Of a stretch of 64,000 nucleotides of DNA, positions 35,422-44,777 are shown piece after piece. Under the pieces are notes generated by a model. The model had not been told where the DNA came from. It saw only the letters and a program-made list of their open reading frames with translations, and ran no database searches. Each line of letters starts with the position of its first letter. The first letter of the stretch is position 1. Source of the stretch: Termitidicoccus mucosus (GTDB lineage Bacteria; Verrucomicrobiota; Verrucomicrobiia; Opitutales; Opitutaceae); contig NZ_CP109796.1 in NCBI RefSeq assembly GCF_038725785.1, positions 4,712,001-4,776,000 of the forward strand, in the 5' to 3' direction. Position numbers and translations under genes: made by a program.

Positions 35422-38400
35422 ATGGAAACCAAGACCAATCCCCAAGCCAACCTCCCATCGTTCGTCACAAAAGCCCGGGCATTGATGCTGGCCGCAGGCC
35501 TCGCCACGCTGGCATCCGCGTTGTTTGCCGCGCCGATGGACGATACCACGCTGACTGATTTCGACTTCAGCGGCACGCAACAAACCCGCACGCAGACGCT
35601 GCTCGACAACGGCACGCTTGAGCTTCAGCGCGTGCTCACCGGACCGGCGAGCGGCTACCGCCACATGGGCTGGCCCATCGCCACACGCCTGCCCGACGGA
35701 CGCACGGTGTTGCTGATCCGGCACCTTCTCGACCACTCCGCTTACGCCAGCTATCCCGACAACGCCCGCCGCATCATCTGGTCCGATGACAACTTTGCCA
35801 CTTGGCAACCTGCCGACGTCTTGGATGCGGCACCGCCCTTCGGTCGCAACCTCGATGACACACCGACCAAATACGACTACCAAGGGATGCACGCCATCTC
35901 CTGGGCCTATGCCAGCGGCACCACCCAACTCGCCACCAGCGGCACCGCCCGCCTCGTCGCTGTCACCGCGCAACAGGACGAAAACCCAAAAACCCCGCGC
36001 GCCCGCGTGTATCTTTCCGATGATCGGGGCGTCACTTGGCGCGAGCAGCCCAATGCCCTCGCCGCCATGCCAACCGCCGCCGTCCACTCCGGCCCAAACA
36101 TGGTCCGCCATCCCGAATTTGGCCTCGTAGTGCCCTTCGGTCAGGAGACCACCATCGGCTCCAACAAGCAAAACTTCCTAGCCCGCAGCGCCGACGCTGG
36201 CGAAACTTGGGAAATCAAAACGTGGCTCAACGCTACCGCCTCCCGCAATGTGGAGCCCTCCCTTGCCACGTGGGGCCCCGGCCACATGGTCATCATCGGG
36301 CGCGATTACAACGAGGCTTCCGGCTACGACTCCGCCAGCGGGAAATATTATTACACGCAAAACGTGTATAAGCACACCCCCGGCGCGCCGTTTTCCGCCG
36401 TCACCTTCGCCACCGCGCGCACCAATATCGCCGGCAACGGCGCCACCGCGAAGGCCAAGGGCAAGAACGCCCGCGAGGCGCACGATACTCCCGAGGTTAT
36501 ATACAATCCCGTCACCGGCCGCATCGAGGTCATTCAAAGCTCCCGCTGGGGCAACGGTGCCGAAAACCCGCTTCCCGCCGACCCGACCGACCCCACCCAG
36601 TGCAACAATTCGCTCAACCTCTGGAGCATCGACCCCGTTGACCTGCTCGCCGGCGGCACCACCTGGCGCTTCGATGGAAACCTCGTCGAACGTCAGGGTA
36701 TCATCCTCGGCGGTGCCGCCGCCACCTACGGAGAGAAAGGCAACAAGGACGGCTACCACCCCGGCGGCTCCATCGTGGACGAGGCCGCCGGCAAACAGCA
36801 CATCTTTATATATGTCGGCGTTTATACCCAATACGCCAATGCCTACCGCCTCAGCCGCCCGCTCGACACCTACGCCTTCCGCGCCGTCTGCGGCCTGCCT
36901 CCGCTGCCGGCGCCGGCCGTAACCGGTGCCACCGTCTCCGGCAATACCGTCACCATCAGCGGCATCAACTTCACCGCGCTCAAGGAGGTGCTCGTCGCCG
37001 GAAAGACCGCCGTTTTCTCCCCGACCTACAGCATCACCGAAATAAAAGCCACGCTCCCCGCCGGCGTCACCGCCGTCAACCCGGCCGACCTCGTCGTGCG
37101 CACCGATCACGGCATCACCCGCGGCCTGTCCGACCCCGCCACGCTTCCGCCCGCGGTTAGCGCTATCTCTTACGAGACCATCTGGCCCGGCAATCCCGTC
37201 ACCATCACCGGCGTGAAACTCACCGATATAACCACCGTTCTTTTTGGCGATAAGGCTGTAACCGACTTCGTTTCGCATACCGACACACAAATCGTCGTGA
37301 ACGTCCCCGCCGACATCGCCACCGGCGCCATCACGCTCAAGACCGCCAGCGGCGCCGTCGTGCCGCTCCCCATGAGCGGCGACTATGCCGCCGCTATCAA
37401 ACCCTCCGACCTTGCCCCGCTCGTTTCCACGCAGCCCGTCGTCTCCGGCCTCCATCCCCTCGACCTCATCGCCTCCGCCACCGGCGTGCCCGCGCCCTCC
37501 TTCCAATGGCAATACCGCCGCGGCGACTCCGGCGACTGGGCCGACATCCCCGGCTCCGTCGATTACCAAGGCGCAAACACCGCGCACCTCTCCATCGTCA
37601 ACACCGCCGGCAAAAACGGCTGGCAATACCGCTACGCCGCGATGAATCACACCGAGGACGTTTATAGCGACACCGTAACCCTTCAGCTCCTCGCCGAGAC
37701 GCTCCCCGCTCCCGTAGGCATCACCGCCGCCACGGACTCCGCCGAGCCCGACCTCTACGTCGCCGATGCCCGCGCGCACGCCATTTATGTCGTCACGCAG
37801 CCCGACCAGAAAGCCCTCGTGCTTGCCGGACAGCCCGGCGAGCACGGCTTCGCCGACGGTCCCTCCGCCACCGCGCGCTTCAACACCCCGCGCGGTCTTG
37901 CCCTCGACGCCGCCGGACGGCTCATCGTCGCAGACACCGGCAACTCCCGCGTCCGCGCCATCGTCCCCGATGGCACCGTCTCCACCCTCTCCACCGCATT
38001 CAATCACCCCCGCGATGTCGCCGCGCACGACACCAACGGCGACATCTACGTGGCTGACACCGGCAACCACCTCATCAAAAAAATCACCGCTGGCGGCTCC
38101 GTCTCCATCATCGCTGGCGCGGCGGTGCCCGGCTTCGCCAACGGCGTCGGTCCCGAAGCGCAGTTCAACACCCCCTCCGGCATCGCCGTGGATCTCGTCG
38201 GCAACCTCTACGTGGCCGATACCGGCAACCATGTCATTCGCTACATCGACATGACTTCCGGCAGCGTCTCGACCCTCGCCGGCCAGCCCGGCGTGCCCGG
38301 GACTGGCGACGGCCCCGTCGTTAAAACCGGCACCCGCAATCCCGCTGCTTTGAACTCGCCCGAGGGTGTGGCCGTGGACAATACCACAGGACGTGTGTAT

Positions 38401-38823
38401 GTGGCCGACACGGGCAACCACCGCATTCGTGTGATCCGCTCCGGCAGCGTGTTCTCGGTGGCGGGCCAGTTCCCCGGCATCGCCGGCTTCAAGGACGACA
38501 TTCAATCGGAAAATTTGACCGTCAGCGACGGCTGGCTCGACAGCCCGTCCGCCATCACCGCGGGCGGAACCCGCACTTTCTACATCGCCGACACCGGCAA
38601 CGCCGTCATCCGCCGTTACAGTGTCATCGCCACGGGCACCGACACGACGGGCGAGATCACGACGCTCCCGGTCAACGCGCTCACCAGCGATTCCGGCACA
38701 TCCGGTCCCGGCGGTGGCAGTGGGGGCAGCTCTGGCGGTAGTGGCGGCGGTGCGCCGGGCTGGTATTTTGCCGCCGCGCTCGCCGCGCTTCTCGTCACCC
38801 GTGCGCTCGTTCGCAAGCCATGA
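35422..38823 (+). CDS. Exo-alpha-sialidase-like protein with Ig/TIG and NHL repeats and a C-terminal sorting-like tail
   Basis: An 1,133-residue secreted protein. After a signal peptide (LMLAAGLATLASALFAAP) comes a six-bladed sialidase/BNR-type region with Asp-box motifs SDDNFATW (121-128, variant), SDDRGVTW (199-206) and SADAGETW (256-263). Then follow a TIG-like segment (about 495-560), an Ig-like segment (about 655-755) and a series of about six NHL repeats (LYVADTGNHVIR, VYVADTGNHRIR) to about 1080. The C-terminus has a Gly/Ser-rich spacer, a hydrophobic stretch (YFAAALAALLVTRAL) and a basic tail, like proteolytic sorting signals. Release of terminal sialic acid fits the NanA gene downstream. 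The BNR fold is also used by non-sialidases, so substrate is not certain. Confidence 0.78.
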   Translation: METKTNPQANLPSFVTKARALMLAAGLATLASALFAAPMDDTTLTDFDFSGTQQTRTQTLLDNGTLELQRVLTGPASGYRHMGWPIATRLPDGRTVLLIRHLLDHSAYASYPDNARRIIWSDDNFATWQPADVLDAAPPFGRNLDDTPTKYDYQGMHAISWAYASGTTQLATSGTARLVAVTAQQDENPKTPRARVYLSDDRGVTWREQPNALAAMPTAAVHSGPNMVRHPEFGLVVPFGQETTIGSNKQNFLARSADAGETWEIKTWLNATASRNVEPSLATWGPGHMVIIGRDYNEASGYDSASGKYYYTQNVYKHTPGAPFSAVTFATARTNIAGNGATAKAKGKNAREAHDTPEVIYNPVTGRIEVIQSSRWGNGAENPLPADPTDPTQCNNSLNLWSIDPVDLLAGGTTWRFDGNLVERQGIILGGAAATYGEKGNKDGYHPGGSIVDEAAGKQHIFIYVGVYTQYANAYRLSRPLDTYAFRAVCGLPPLPAPAVTGATVSGNTVTISGINFTALKEVLVAGKTAVFSPTYSITEIKATLPAGVTAVNPADLVVRTDHGITRGLSDPATLPPAVSAISYETIWPGNPVTITGVKLTDITTVLFGDKAVTDFVSHTDTQIVVNVPADIATGAITLKTASGAVVPLPMSGDYAAAIKPSDLAPLVSTQPVVSGLHPLDLIASATGVPAPSFQWQYRRGDSGDWADIPGSVDYQGANTAHLSIVNTAGKNGWQYRYAAMNHTEDVYSDTVTLQLLAETLPAPVGITAATDSAEPDLYVADARAHAIYVVTQPDQKALVLAGQPGEHGFADGPSATARFNTPRGLALDAAGRLIVADTGNSRVRAIVPDGTVSTLSTAFNHPRDVAAHDTNGDIYVADTGNHLIKKITAGGSVSIIAGAAVPGFANGVGPEAQFNTPSGIAVDLVGNLYVADTGNHVIRYIDMTSGSVSTLAGQPGVPGTGDGPVVKTGTRNPAALNSPEGVAVDNTTGRVYVADTGNHRIRVIRSGSVFSVAGQFPGIAGFKDDIQSENLTVSDGWLDSPSAITAGGTRTFYIADTGNAVIRRYSVIATGTDTTGEITTLPVNALTSDSGTSGPGGGSGGSSGGSGGGAPGWYFAAALAALLVTRALVRKP

Positions 38824-38919
38824 CCATGTTACCCAGGCAACGCAAAGCCACCAGCCACGATATGCTCTATTTTCTAAAACCCCCTATTTCACCGCACTGC
38901 ATCATATAAAAACCCATCC

Positions 38920-40407
38920 ATGAAAACCGACATACCACATCCCCGGTCCGCCGACTCCATCGCCCGCCGTGCCTTTCTCAAAAACATTCTCGCCACCGGC
39001 GCCGTTTCCATCCTCGCCCCGAGCGTGCTGCTCTACTCCGCCGACACCCCCGCCAAGGGCAAAGCCAAGAAGGTCTCAAAAAAATACAAAGGTGAAAAAG
39101 TAAATCTCGCCTGTGTCGGCATCGGCAACCGTGGCGAACAAATCATCAGGGCCCTCCACGACACCGGTCTCGCCAATATCGTCGCCCTCTGCGACACCGA
39201 CATGGGCGCGCCCCATACCTTGGAAATACTAAAGCGTTTTCCCGACATCCCTCGTTTTCAGGATTTCCGTCAAATGTTCGACAAAATGGGCGCGCAGATC
39301 GAAGCCGTCAGCATCGCCACGCCGGATTTCTCGCACTTCCCCATCACGATTCTTGCCATGTCGCTCGGCAAGCATGTCTATGTCGAAAAACCCATGGCAC
39401 ACAGCTTCCTCCAGATCGAGCTCCTCATGGCAGCCGAGAAAAAATACAAAGTTGCCGCGCAGATGGGCAACCAGGGGCACTCTGAAGCGAATTATTTCCA
39501 ATTCAAGGCATGGAGTGACGCCGGCATTATAAGAAACGTCACAAAAATCACCGCCTACATGAACAGCCCGCGCCGCTGGCACGATTCCTCTGACCTCGCC
39601 TTCAGCAAGATTGCCGGCTACCTGCCCGAGCAATCGGTCCCCGATACGCTCGACTGGGACTGCTGGCTCGCGACCGAGCAATATCATAAGTACAATACTG
39701 GTTATATAAACGGTGAGTGGCGTTCGTGGTATGATTTTGGCAATGGGGCTCTTGGCGACTGGGGCGCACATATCTTCGATACCGCGCACGAATTCCTCGA
39801 CCTCGGTCTGCCCTCGGAAGTCGAGGCCGTGAAGCTCGAAGGCCACAATCATTTCATATTCCCGCAAGCCTCCACGCTCGCCTTCCGTTTCCCGAAGCGC
39901 GGTGAAAAGCCCCCGCTGGATCTCACCTGGTATGACGGCGTGAAAAATTTCCCGCCGCTTCCCGCCGATATGGGCGAACCCGTCGGCGGCACCGATATCC
40001 CTCCGCCATCGACCGGCACGATTGAGACAAAAAAACTCCCGCCTGGGAAAATCATCTATGGCGAAGGATTGACCTTCAAAGGCGGCTCGCACAGCTCGAC
40101 GTTGAAAATCATTCCCGAGGCAAGGGCAAAAGACATGGCCTCGTGCCTGCCTGAGGTGCCGGTGAGTCCGTCGAATCACTTTGCGAATTTTCTGCTCGCC
40201 TGCAAAGGCCGCGAGAAATGCCGTTCCTCCTTTGCCGTGGCCGGGCCGCTTTGCCAAATGATGGACATGGGCGTGATCGCGCAACGTCTCAATGCAAAGC
40301 TTAAGTTTGACCGTACGACGAAGCAGTTCACGAACAACAAACTCGCCGACGACCTGCTCATCGGTTCTCCGCCGCGCAAAGGCTGGGAGCAGTATTATGC
40401 GATGTGA
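38920..40407 (+). CDS. Gfo/Idh/MocA-family oxidoreductase with Tat signal
   Basis: A 495-residue NAD(P)-dependent sugar oxidoreductase. A twin-arginine motif (RRAFLK, residues 16-21) followed by a hydrophobic stretch indicates folded export by Tat. The Rossmann fold begins at VNLACVGIGNRGEQ (about 62-75) and the conserved EKPMAHS stretch (about 158-164) carries the Lys of the family EKP motif. The C-terminal domain is of the long form seen in secreted family members. Such enzymes can oxidise glycosides to 3-keto forms, which pairs logically with the DUF1080 protein in this locus, or act as retaining glycosidases. Substrate unknown. Confidence 0.9.
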   Translation: MKTDIPHPRSADSIARRAFLKNILATGAVSILAPSVLLYSADTPAKGKAKKVSKKYKGEKVNLACVGIGNRGEQIIRALHDTGLANIVALCDTDMGAPHTLEILKRFPDIPRFQDFRQMFDKMGAQIEAVSIATPDFSHFPITILAMSLGKHVYVEKPMAHSFLQIELLMAAEKKYKVAAQMGNQGHSEANYFQFKAWSDAGIIRNVTKITAYMNSPRRWHDSSDLAFSKIAGYLPEQSVPDTLDWDCWLATEQYHKYNTGYINGEWRSWYDFGNGALGDWGAHIFDTAHEFLDLGLPSEVEAVKLEGHNHFIFPQASTLAFRFPKRGEKPPLDLTWYDGVKNFPPLPADMGEPVGGTDIPPPSTGTIETKKLPPGKIIYGEGLTFKGGSHSSTLKIIPEARAKDMASCLPEVPVSPSNHFANFLLACKGREKCRSSFAVAGPLCQMMDMGVIAQRLNAKLKFDRTTKQFTNNKLADDLLIGSPPRKGWEQYYAM

Positions 40408-40572
40408 TCCGTGTTGCGCTGCAAAATGCGCGTACATCGGCTTTGGCCTGCGTCCATGCGTTGACATCGTCGCTTCCCGTTATGTGTGAACGCTGAGATT
40501 GTCCCTATCGATGTTAAGGCACCGCAATACATTGTTTATAAATATATTGATACCAAGTTCCATGTAATTATC

Positions 40573-42036
40573 ATGAACCCGACCTCCCTCGCCTCGATCG
40601 CCGCCCTGACCGCCGCCACCGGGCTTGTCGCGGCGCCATCCGAACCCCATGCCCGGCAATTCGCGCCGCGTCCGAACGTCCTCTTCATCACCTGCGATGA
40701 CCTGCGGCTGAATATTGGTTGCTTTGGCGACTCTGTCGCCATCACGCCCAACATCGACCGCCTGGCCGCGCGCGGCACGCTGTTTGGCCGCGCCTATACC
40801 CAGCAGGCCGTTTGCAACCCCTCCCGCCAGTCGGTGCTCAGCGGACGCCGCCCCGATTCTATTCGAGTGTGGGATCTGCACGCGGAATTCCGCGAGACCG
40901 CGCCCGACGTCGTTCCGCTGCCCGAGCACTTCAAGCTCAACGGCTACCGCACACAGGCCATCGGCAAAATTTATCACGATGGCAAGCGTGACGCCGCGTC
41001 ATGGAACGAGCCCGAGTTGCACATCAGCATGCCCAAGCGGGAGGACTACCGTCTGGAGGAGAACCGCAAACCCCACAAAAGCTCGAAGGCGGCGGCGACC
41101 GAGTTTGTTGACGCGCCCGAAAGCGAATACCCCGACGGCAGGGTTGCCGATGCCGCTGTCGATTCCCTCAAAAAATTCGCCGCACGCGGATCTGATTCGT
41201 CACCGTTTTTCCTCGCCGTCGGCTTTCGCAAGCCCCATGCGCCCTTCACCGCGCCAAAACACTATTGGGACCTCTACGATCCCGCGAAAATTCCGCCCGT
41301 CGAACAGCCCGCTCCGCCTCGTCTCGCGCCGGACATTGCCCTTCATGACTCGGTGGAACTGCGCGGTTATTCGGACATGCCCAAAGTCGGCCCGCTAACG
41401 CCCGCGCAAATCGTCCGCCTGCGCCACGGCTACTATGCGTCCACGAGTTTCACCGATGCGCAAATCGGCCGCGTCCTCGATGCCCTCGACCGCACCGGTC
41501 TGGCCCAAAACACCATCATTGTTCTCTGGAGCGACCACGGTTATCATCTCGGCGAGCATGGACTCTGGTGCAAAACCACCTGCTACGAGTCCGACACCCG
41601 CGTGCCATTCATCATTGCCACTCCCGATGGCCGCCCGCGCGGAGTCCGCACCGATGCGCTCGTCGAGCTTCTGGACATCTACCCGACACTGGTCGAACTC
41701 TGCGGTTTGCCCCCTCGCGAAAAGCTAGAGGGCCGCAGCCTCGTGCCCAACCTTGGCAATCCCGCCGCCCCGGGGCGAGAGGGAGCATGCAGCCAGTTTC
41801 CGCGCCCCTGGCCCATGCGCAAGGATGCCGTTCCCGGCGTGATGGGTTACGCCGTGCGCACCACCACACATCGCTATGTCGAATGGCGCAAATTTGGCAC
41901 GCTCGATGTCGTCGCGCGCGAGCTCTATGCCTACAAAGGCGATCAGCTTTTTGAGACGGAGAACCTCGCCAGTCGTCCTGAAAACGCAGCCCTCATCCGT
42001 CGCATGGCCGCCATGCTGTCACAGAAAATCCCATGA
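40573..42036 (+). CDS. Sulfatase, iduronate-2-sulfatase-like
   Basis: A 487-residue secreted S1-family sulfatase. The catalytic motif CNPSR (81-85) carries the Cys that is converted to formylglycine, which requires a separate maturase not seen in this window. The metal-binding DD pair occurs at 42-43 (FITCDDLR), and LWSDHGYHLGEHGLWCK supplies the downstream Asp/His/Lys residues. The overall sequence is closest to iduronate-2-sulfatase-type enzymes, but subfamily members vary in sugar specificity. ATG 40573 was chosen since upstream in-frame codons would precede the signal peptide (LASIAALTAATGLVAA). It would remove sulfate caps from host glycans. Confidence 0.9.
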   Translation: MNPTSLASIAALTAATGLVAAPSEPHARQFAPRPNVLFITCDDLRLNIGCFGDSVAITPNIDRLAARGTLFGRAYTQQAVCNPSRQSVLSGRRPDSIRVWDLHAEFRETAPDVVPLPEHFKLNGYRTQAIGKIYHDGKRDAASWNEPELHISMPKREDYRLEENRKPHKSSKAAATEFVDAPESEYPDGRVADAAVDSLKKFAARGSDSSPFFLAVGFRKPHAPFTAPKHYWDLYDPAKIPPVEQPAPPRLAPDIALHDSVELRGYSDMPKVGPLTPAQIVRLRHGYYASTSFTDAQIGRVLDALDRTGLAQNTIIVLWSDHGYHLGEHGLWCKTTCYESDTRVPFIIATPDGRPRGVRTDALVELLDIYPTLVELCGLPPREKLEGRSLVPNLGNPAAPGREGACSQFPRPWPMRKDAVPGVMGYAVRTTTHRYVEWRKFGTLDVVARELYAYKGDQLFETENLASRPENAALIRRMAAMLSQKIP

Positions 42037-42192
42037 GCGAGTTTCTCTTCCGCCTTAGTCATGCTCAGACAGCACCATTCCCTGCCTGTATGAAAACGGC
42101 GGCAAATGCGTCCTGGTCGCGTGGCGGCTTTATTCAATCGTATCCGGATAATAACTACGAATGCGCCTGGTTTTCCGATCAATATCATTCCC

Positions 42193-43116
42193 ATGAACAA
42201 CAACAAATTCCATTTAACCGGGCTGGTAGCGGCCCCGTTTACTCCATTTGATGCAAATGGAGCCCTGAACCTGGCGATGATTCCGCGGCTGGCCGATCAC
42301 TACGTGGCGACCGGCGTGAGCGGGGCCTTTGTCTGCGGCACGACGGGCGAAGGCTCGTCGATGTCCAACGAGGAGCGCATGATTGCGGCCGAGGCGTGGC
42401 GCAAGGCCACCGCCGGGAAGCTCAATCTCATCGTGCACGTCGGCCATAACAGCCTGGTCGATTCCCGGGCGCTGGCCGCGCATGCCGAAAAGATCGGCGC
42501 CGAGGCCGTCGCGGCCATTGCGCCGTGCTTTTTCCGCCCCGGCTCGGTGTCTGGGCTGGTCGATTGGTGCGCGGGCATCGCGAGCGCCGCGCCGGGGACG
42601 TCGTTTTATTATTACCACATGCCCGCCATGACCGGGGTGAATTTCGCGATGGTGGATTTCGCTCCGCTGGCGGTGAAGCGCATCCCGAATTTCGGGGGGA
42701 TCAAGTTCACGCATGAAAACATCATGGACTTCAGCAGCGCGCTGGCGGCGGGGGAAGGCGGCTACGATGTGCTTTTCGGCCGCGATGAAATATTATTGTC
42801 CGCGCTGGCGATGGGGGCGACCGGGGCGGTGGGCAGCACCTACAACTACGCGGCGCCAATCTACAATCGCGTGATCAAAGCCTACAAGTCCGGGGACATG
42901 GCGGCGGCGCGCAGGGAGCAGTTGAAGTCGATAGAGTTCATCGAGGTATTTTGCAACTACGGCGGGATGGCGGCGAACAAGGTGATCATGAAGCTCATCG
43001 GGCTGGATTGCGGGCCGGTGCGCCAGCCGTTGTCGCAAATCACTTCCGCCCAAGAGGCGGCGATGAAGGCGGACTTGGAACGGATCGGCTTCTTCGAAGC
43101 GGTCCGGGCCGCATAG
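42193..43116 (+). CDS. nanA: N-acetylneuraminate lyase (DapA/NanA superfamily)
   Basis: A 307-residue cytoplasmic class I aldolase that splits sialic acid into N-acetylmannosamine and pyruvate. The pyruvate-binding loop is GTTGEG (49-54), the tyrosine is Tyr141 in YYYHMPAMTGV, and the Schiff-base lysine is Lys171 in GGIKFTHEN. The YYYHMPAMTGV and IKFT patterns resemble sialic acid lyases of the eukaryote-like branch rather than DapA. Its place as the last gene of a locus with a sialidase supports this. ATG 42193 gives normal family length; the frame is open further upstream. No kinase or epimerase genes for the next steps are in the window. Confidence 0.87.
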   Translation: MNNNKFHLTGLVAAPFTPFDANGALNLAMIPRLADHYVATGVSGAFVCGTTGEGSSMSNEERMIAAEAWRKATAGKLNLIVHVGHNSLVDSRALAAHAEKIGAEAVAAIAPCFFRPGSVSGLVDWCAGIASAAPGTSFYYYHMPAMTGVNFAMVDFAPLAVKRIPNFGGIKFTHENIMDFSSALAAGEGGYDVLFGRDEILLSALAMGATGAVGSTYNYAAPIYNRVIKAYKSGDMAAARREQLKSIEFIEVFCNYGGMAANKVIMKLIGLDCGPVRQPLSQITSAQEAAMKADLERIGFFEAVRAA

Positions 43117-43218
43117 CTCGGGCAATTTGAAACGCGACAAATGCCAAACCATAAAAGATATCTGCTTACGAGTTTCATCCTGTTTGTTTTCGTAAGTTAT
43201 GATTTGCTATGGAGCAAC

Positions 43219-43322
43219 TTAGCATGTGGCAAAGTGATGGACGTCCAGCTCGCCGGAACGCAGGAAATCCAGAAACTTCACCCCCTGATATTTGCAGGTC
43301 TCGCACACGCTCAGGAAAATCA
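43219..43322 (-). pseudogene. Possible transposase C-terminal remnant
   Basis: The minus-strand frame ends with a conserved-looking tail (SVCETCKYQGVKFLDFLRSG, then ELDVHHFATC) that resembles the end of a transposase of a family I cannot name with certainty. It abuts the first copy of the duplicated cassette-like segment. The rest of the region 43117-43322 has no supported gene. Confidence 0.35.
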
Positions 43323-43503
43323 GGTAACCAACCCGCGAAGATCAGCACGATCATGCCCAACCCACGCACGCGTTTATCCTATAATCGACCGGTCCCTGCC
43401 CTGTGCCTCCAAACGACGGCAGTTTATATAAACATAAATCCCAAGCGAAAACTGGGGACTGGCTTTGCTTTTTTGAGCTTGTATATTCGCAGCTAGATCA
43501 ACG
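43323..43503. repeat. Duplicated cassette-like segment, copy 1
   Basis: About 180 bases that recur at 49684-49884 with roughly 85-90 percent identity by eye, apart from about 20 extra bases in the second copy. On the minus strand both copies begin precisely at an attC core (GTTGATC) and run to GGTTACC. They contain no convincing gene, only a short hydrophobic frame (IVLIFAGWLP). An ORF-less cassette present twice is the simplest reading. Confidence 0.75.
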
Positions 43504-43608
43504 TCAGAGATCCCCCACGGCTACCCGCGTCACGCCTCGTGCTTGGTCGCTTCGCTTCCAGTACGAGTCGCGCCACGGGTAGCCGTGGGGTGCAGCGCCT
43601 TGTTCGGC
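43496..43608 (-). other. attC-like site A
   Basis: Outer core boxes GATCAAC (43496-43502) and GTTCGGC (43602-43608) enclose a strong dyad: CCCCACGGCTACCCG at 43513-43527 pairs with 43576-43590. It lies 27 bases beyond the stop of the SDR gene, as expected for the recombination site of that cassette. Both cores deviate at one position from consensus. Confidence 0.75.
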
Positions 43609-43635
43609 TTGTTGTCCTTGGGTCTCACGGATGTG

Positions 43636-44397
43636 TCAAAGAAACAGTCCACCAGAGGCTTCAATACGTTGAGCAGTGACCCACCGTGCCTCGTCCGAGC
43701 AGAGGAAAATGGCAACCCCTGTAATGTCATCCGGCTTCGCAGTGCGTCCGAGTGCCGTTTGTGAAACGATAACATCGCGGATTGCCGGATTGCCAAGAGA
43801 TGCGCGGGTAAAATCCGTCTCGGCTGGTCCGGGAGCTACGAGATTCGCCGTAATTCCCCGCGGGCCGAGTTCCTTCGCAAGATAGCGAGTCAGCACTTCC
43901 ACCGCGCCCTTCATCGCCGCGTAAGCGGCGTTGCCCGGCAAAGTGAATCGGGCAACGCCGGTTGAGACGTTCACAATCCGGCCACCATCCACAATCAGCG
44001 GCAACAGCCGTTGAGTGAGGAAAAATACGCCCTTGAAATGAACATCCGAAAGACGGTCGAAATCCTCCTCGCTGACTGTGGCAAAAGAGCCTCGGACATC
44101 CATGCCTGCATTGTTGATGAGAAAGTCGAATGTGTTCCGGTTCCACTTATCCGCGAGATGGGTGCGAAGCTGTTCGGCGAATGCCGCAAATGTTTCTGAG
44201 CGTCCGGTATCAAGTGGCAGTGCGATGGCCTTGCGGCCTTGAGCTTCAATTTCGGAAACAACCTGCGCCGCTTCTCCTTTTCCGGTGCGATAGGTGAGGA
44301 TGACATCCGCGCCATTGCCGGCAAAACGGAGGGCGGTGTTGCGGCCTAGTCCACGGCTGCCGCCAGTAATGAGTGCAATCTTATGTTGGAGTTTCAT
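43636..44397 (-). CDS. Short-chain dehydrogenase/reductase (cassette gene)
   Basis: A 253-residue classical SDR. The cofactor motif TGGSRGLG is at 11-18, NNAG at 95-98, and the catalytic triad members are Ser145 (NVSTG), Tyr159 and Lys163 (YAAMK). It closely resembles 3-oxoacyl-ACP-reductase-like SDRs of unknown substrate. The gene sits between attC-like sites A (downstream) and B (upstream), with its start 30 bases from site B, so it reads as a mobile gene cassette. NADPH preference is suggested by the Arg in the TGGSRG loop. The physiological role cannot be told from context. Confidence 0.92.
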   Translation of the reverse strand: MKLQHKIALITGGSRGLGRNTALRFAGNGADVILTYRTGKGEAAQVVSEIEAQGRKAIALPLDTGRSETFAAFAEQLRTHLADKWNRNTFDFLINNAGMDVRGSFATVSEEDFDRLSDVHFKGVFFLTQRLLPLIVDGGRIVNVSTGVARFTLPGNAAYAAMKGAVEVLTRYLAKELGPRGITANLVAPGPAETDFTRASLGNPAIRDVIVSQTALGRTAKPDDITGVAIFLCSDEARWVTAQRIEASGGLFL

Positions 44398-44427
44398 AAA
44401 TGGTATGGGTGCGTGTATTTTTGGCTA

Positions 44428-44474
44428 GGTCAACGTCAGCCACGGAGGTAGATGGCTGCATCGCTTTGTTAGGC
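44428..44474 (-). other. attC-like site B
   Basis: Core boxes GGTCAAC (44428-44434) and GTTAGGC (44468-44474, perfect GTTRRRY) enclose complementary inner boxes CAGCCA and TGGCTG. At 47 bases it is among the shortest attC sizes. It is 12 bases beyond the stop of the DUF1963-like gene. Confidence 0.75.
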
Positions 44475-44486
44475 TCCGTTTTCATT

Positions 44487-44777
44487 TTAGTTCGATTGGA
44501 TAATGCTTTTCGACTGATGGCAGTCGAAACAGACGAATACATAAATTCTCCCGCAATCGGCGATGCATAGCGCATCGCCGACTGAATCAAGCTGTCCGTA
44601 AAATCTCATTTCCTTGGCGCATGCCTCGCAGGTCGGGATTTCCTTCTTCTGAATCCAATCGGGGCATCCTCCTATTTTGTGGCGCCCGCCCGCATCGCTC
44701 CACTTGAAGCCAACCGCCTGCTTGGCTTCTGGCGTAATCGGATTAGCGATGAGTGGTATTTCCGGTAGTGGCTGCAT
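44487..44777 (-). CDS. Small zinc-finger, DUF1963-like protein (cassette gene)
   Basis: A 96-residue protein with IGGCPDWIQ, then two Cys pairs (CEAC and CFDC) and the pattern MRFYGQLDSVGD. This matches small DUF1963-like proteins with a putative zinc site. Function unknown. The start at ATG 44777 was chosen because it lies 10 bases after the core of attC site C; the upstream in-frame extension merely translates that attC site. The spacing core-ATG-gene-attC is the standard anatomy of a gene cassette. Confidence 0.7.
   Translation of the reverse strand: MQPLPEIPLIANPITPEAKQAVGFKWSDAGGRHKIGGCPDWIQKKEIPTCEACAKEMRFYGQLDSVGDALCIADCGRIYVFVCFDCHQSKSIIQSN

Noticed and set aside
36178-38505. 775-codon antisense frame opposite the sialidase
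   Set aside because: Composition is a mirror of NHL repeats in high-GC DNA; no signal peptide or domain.
43513-43590. Strong dyad at attC site A considered as a terminator
   Set aside because: The 48-base gap between arms and lack of a T-run do not suit a terminator; core boxes at the proper places suit attC.
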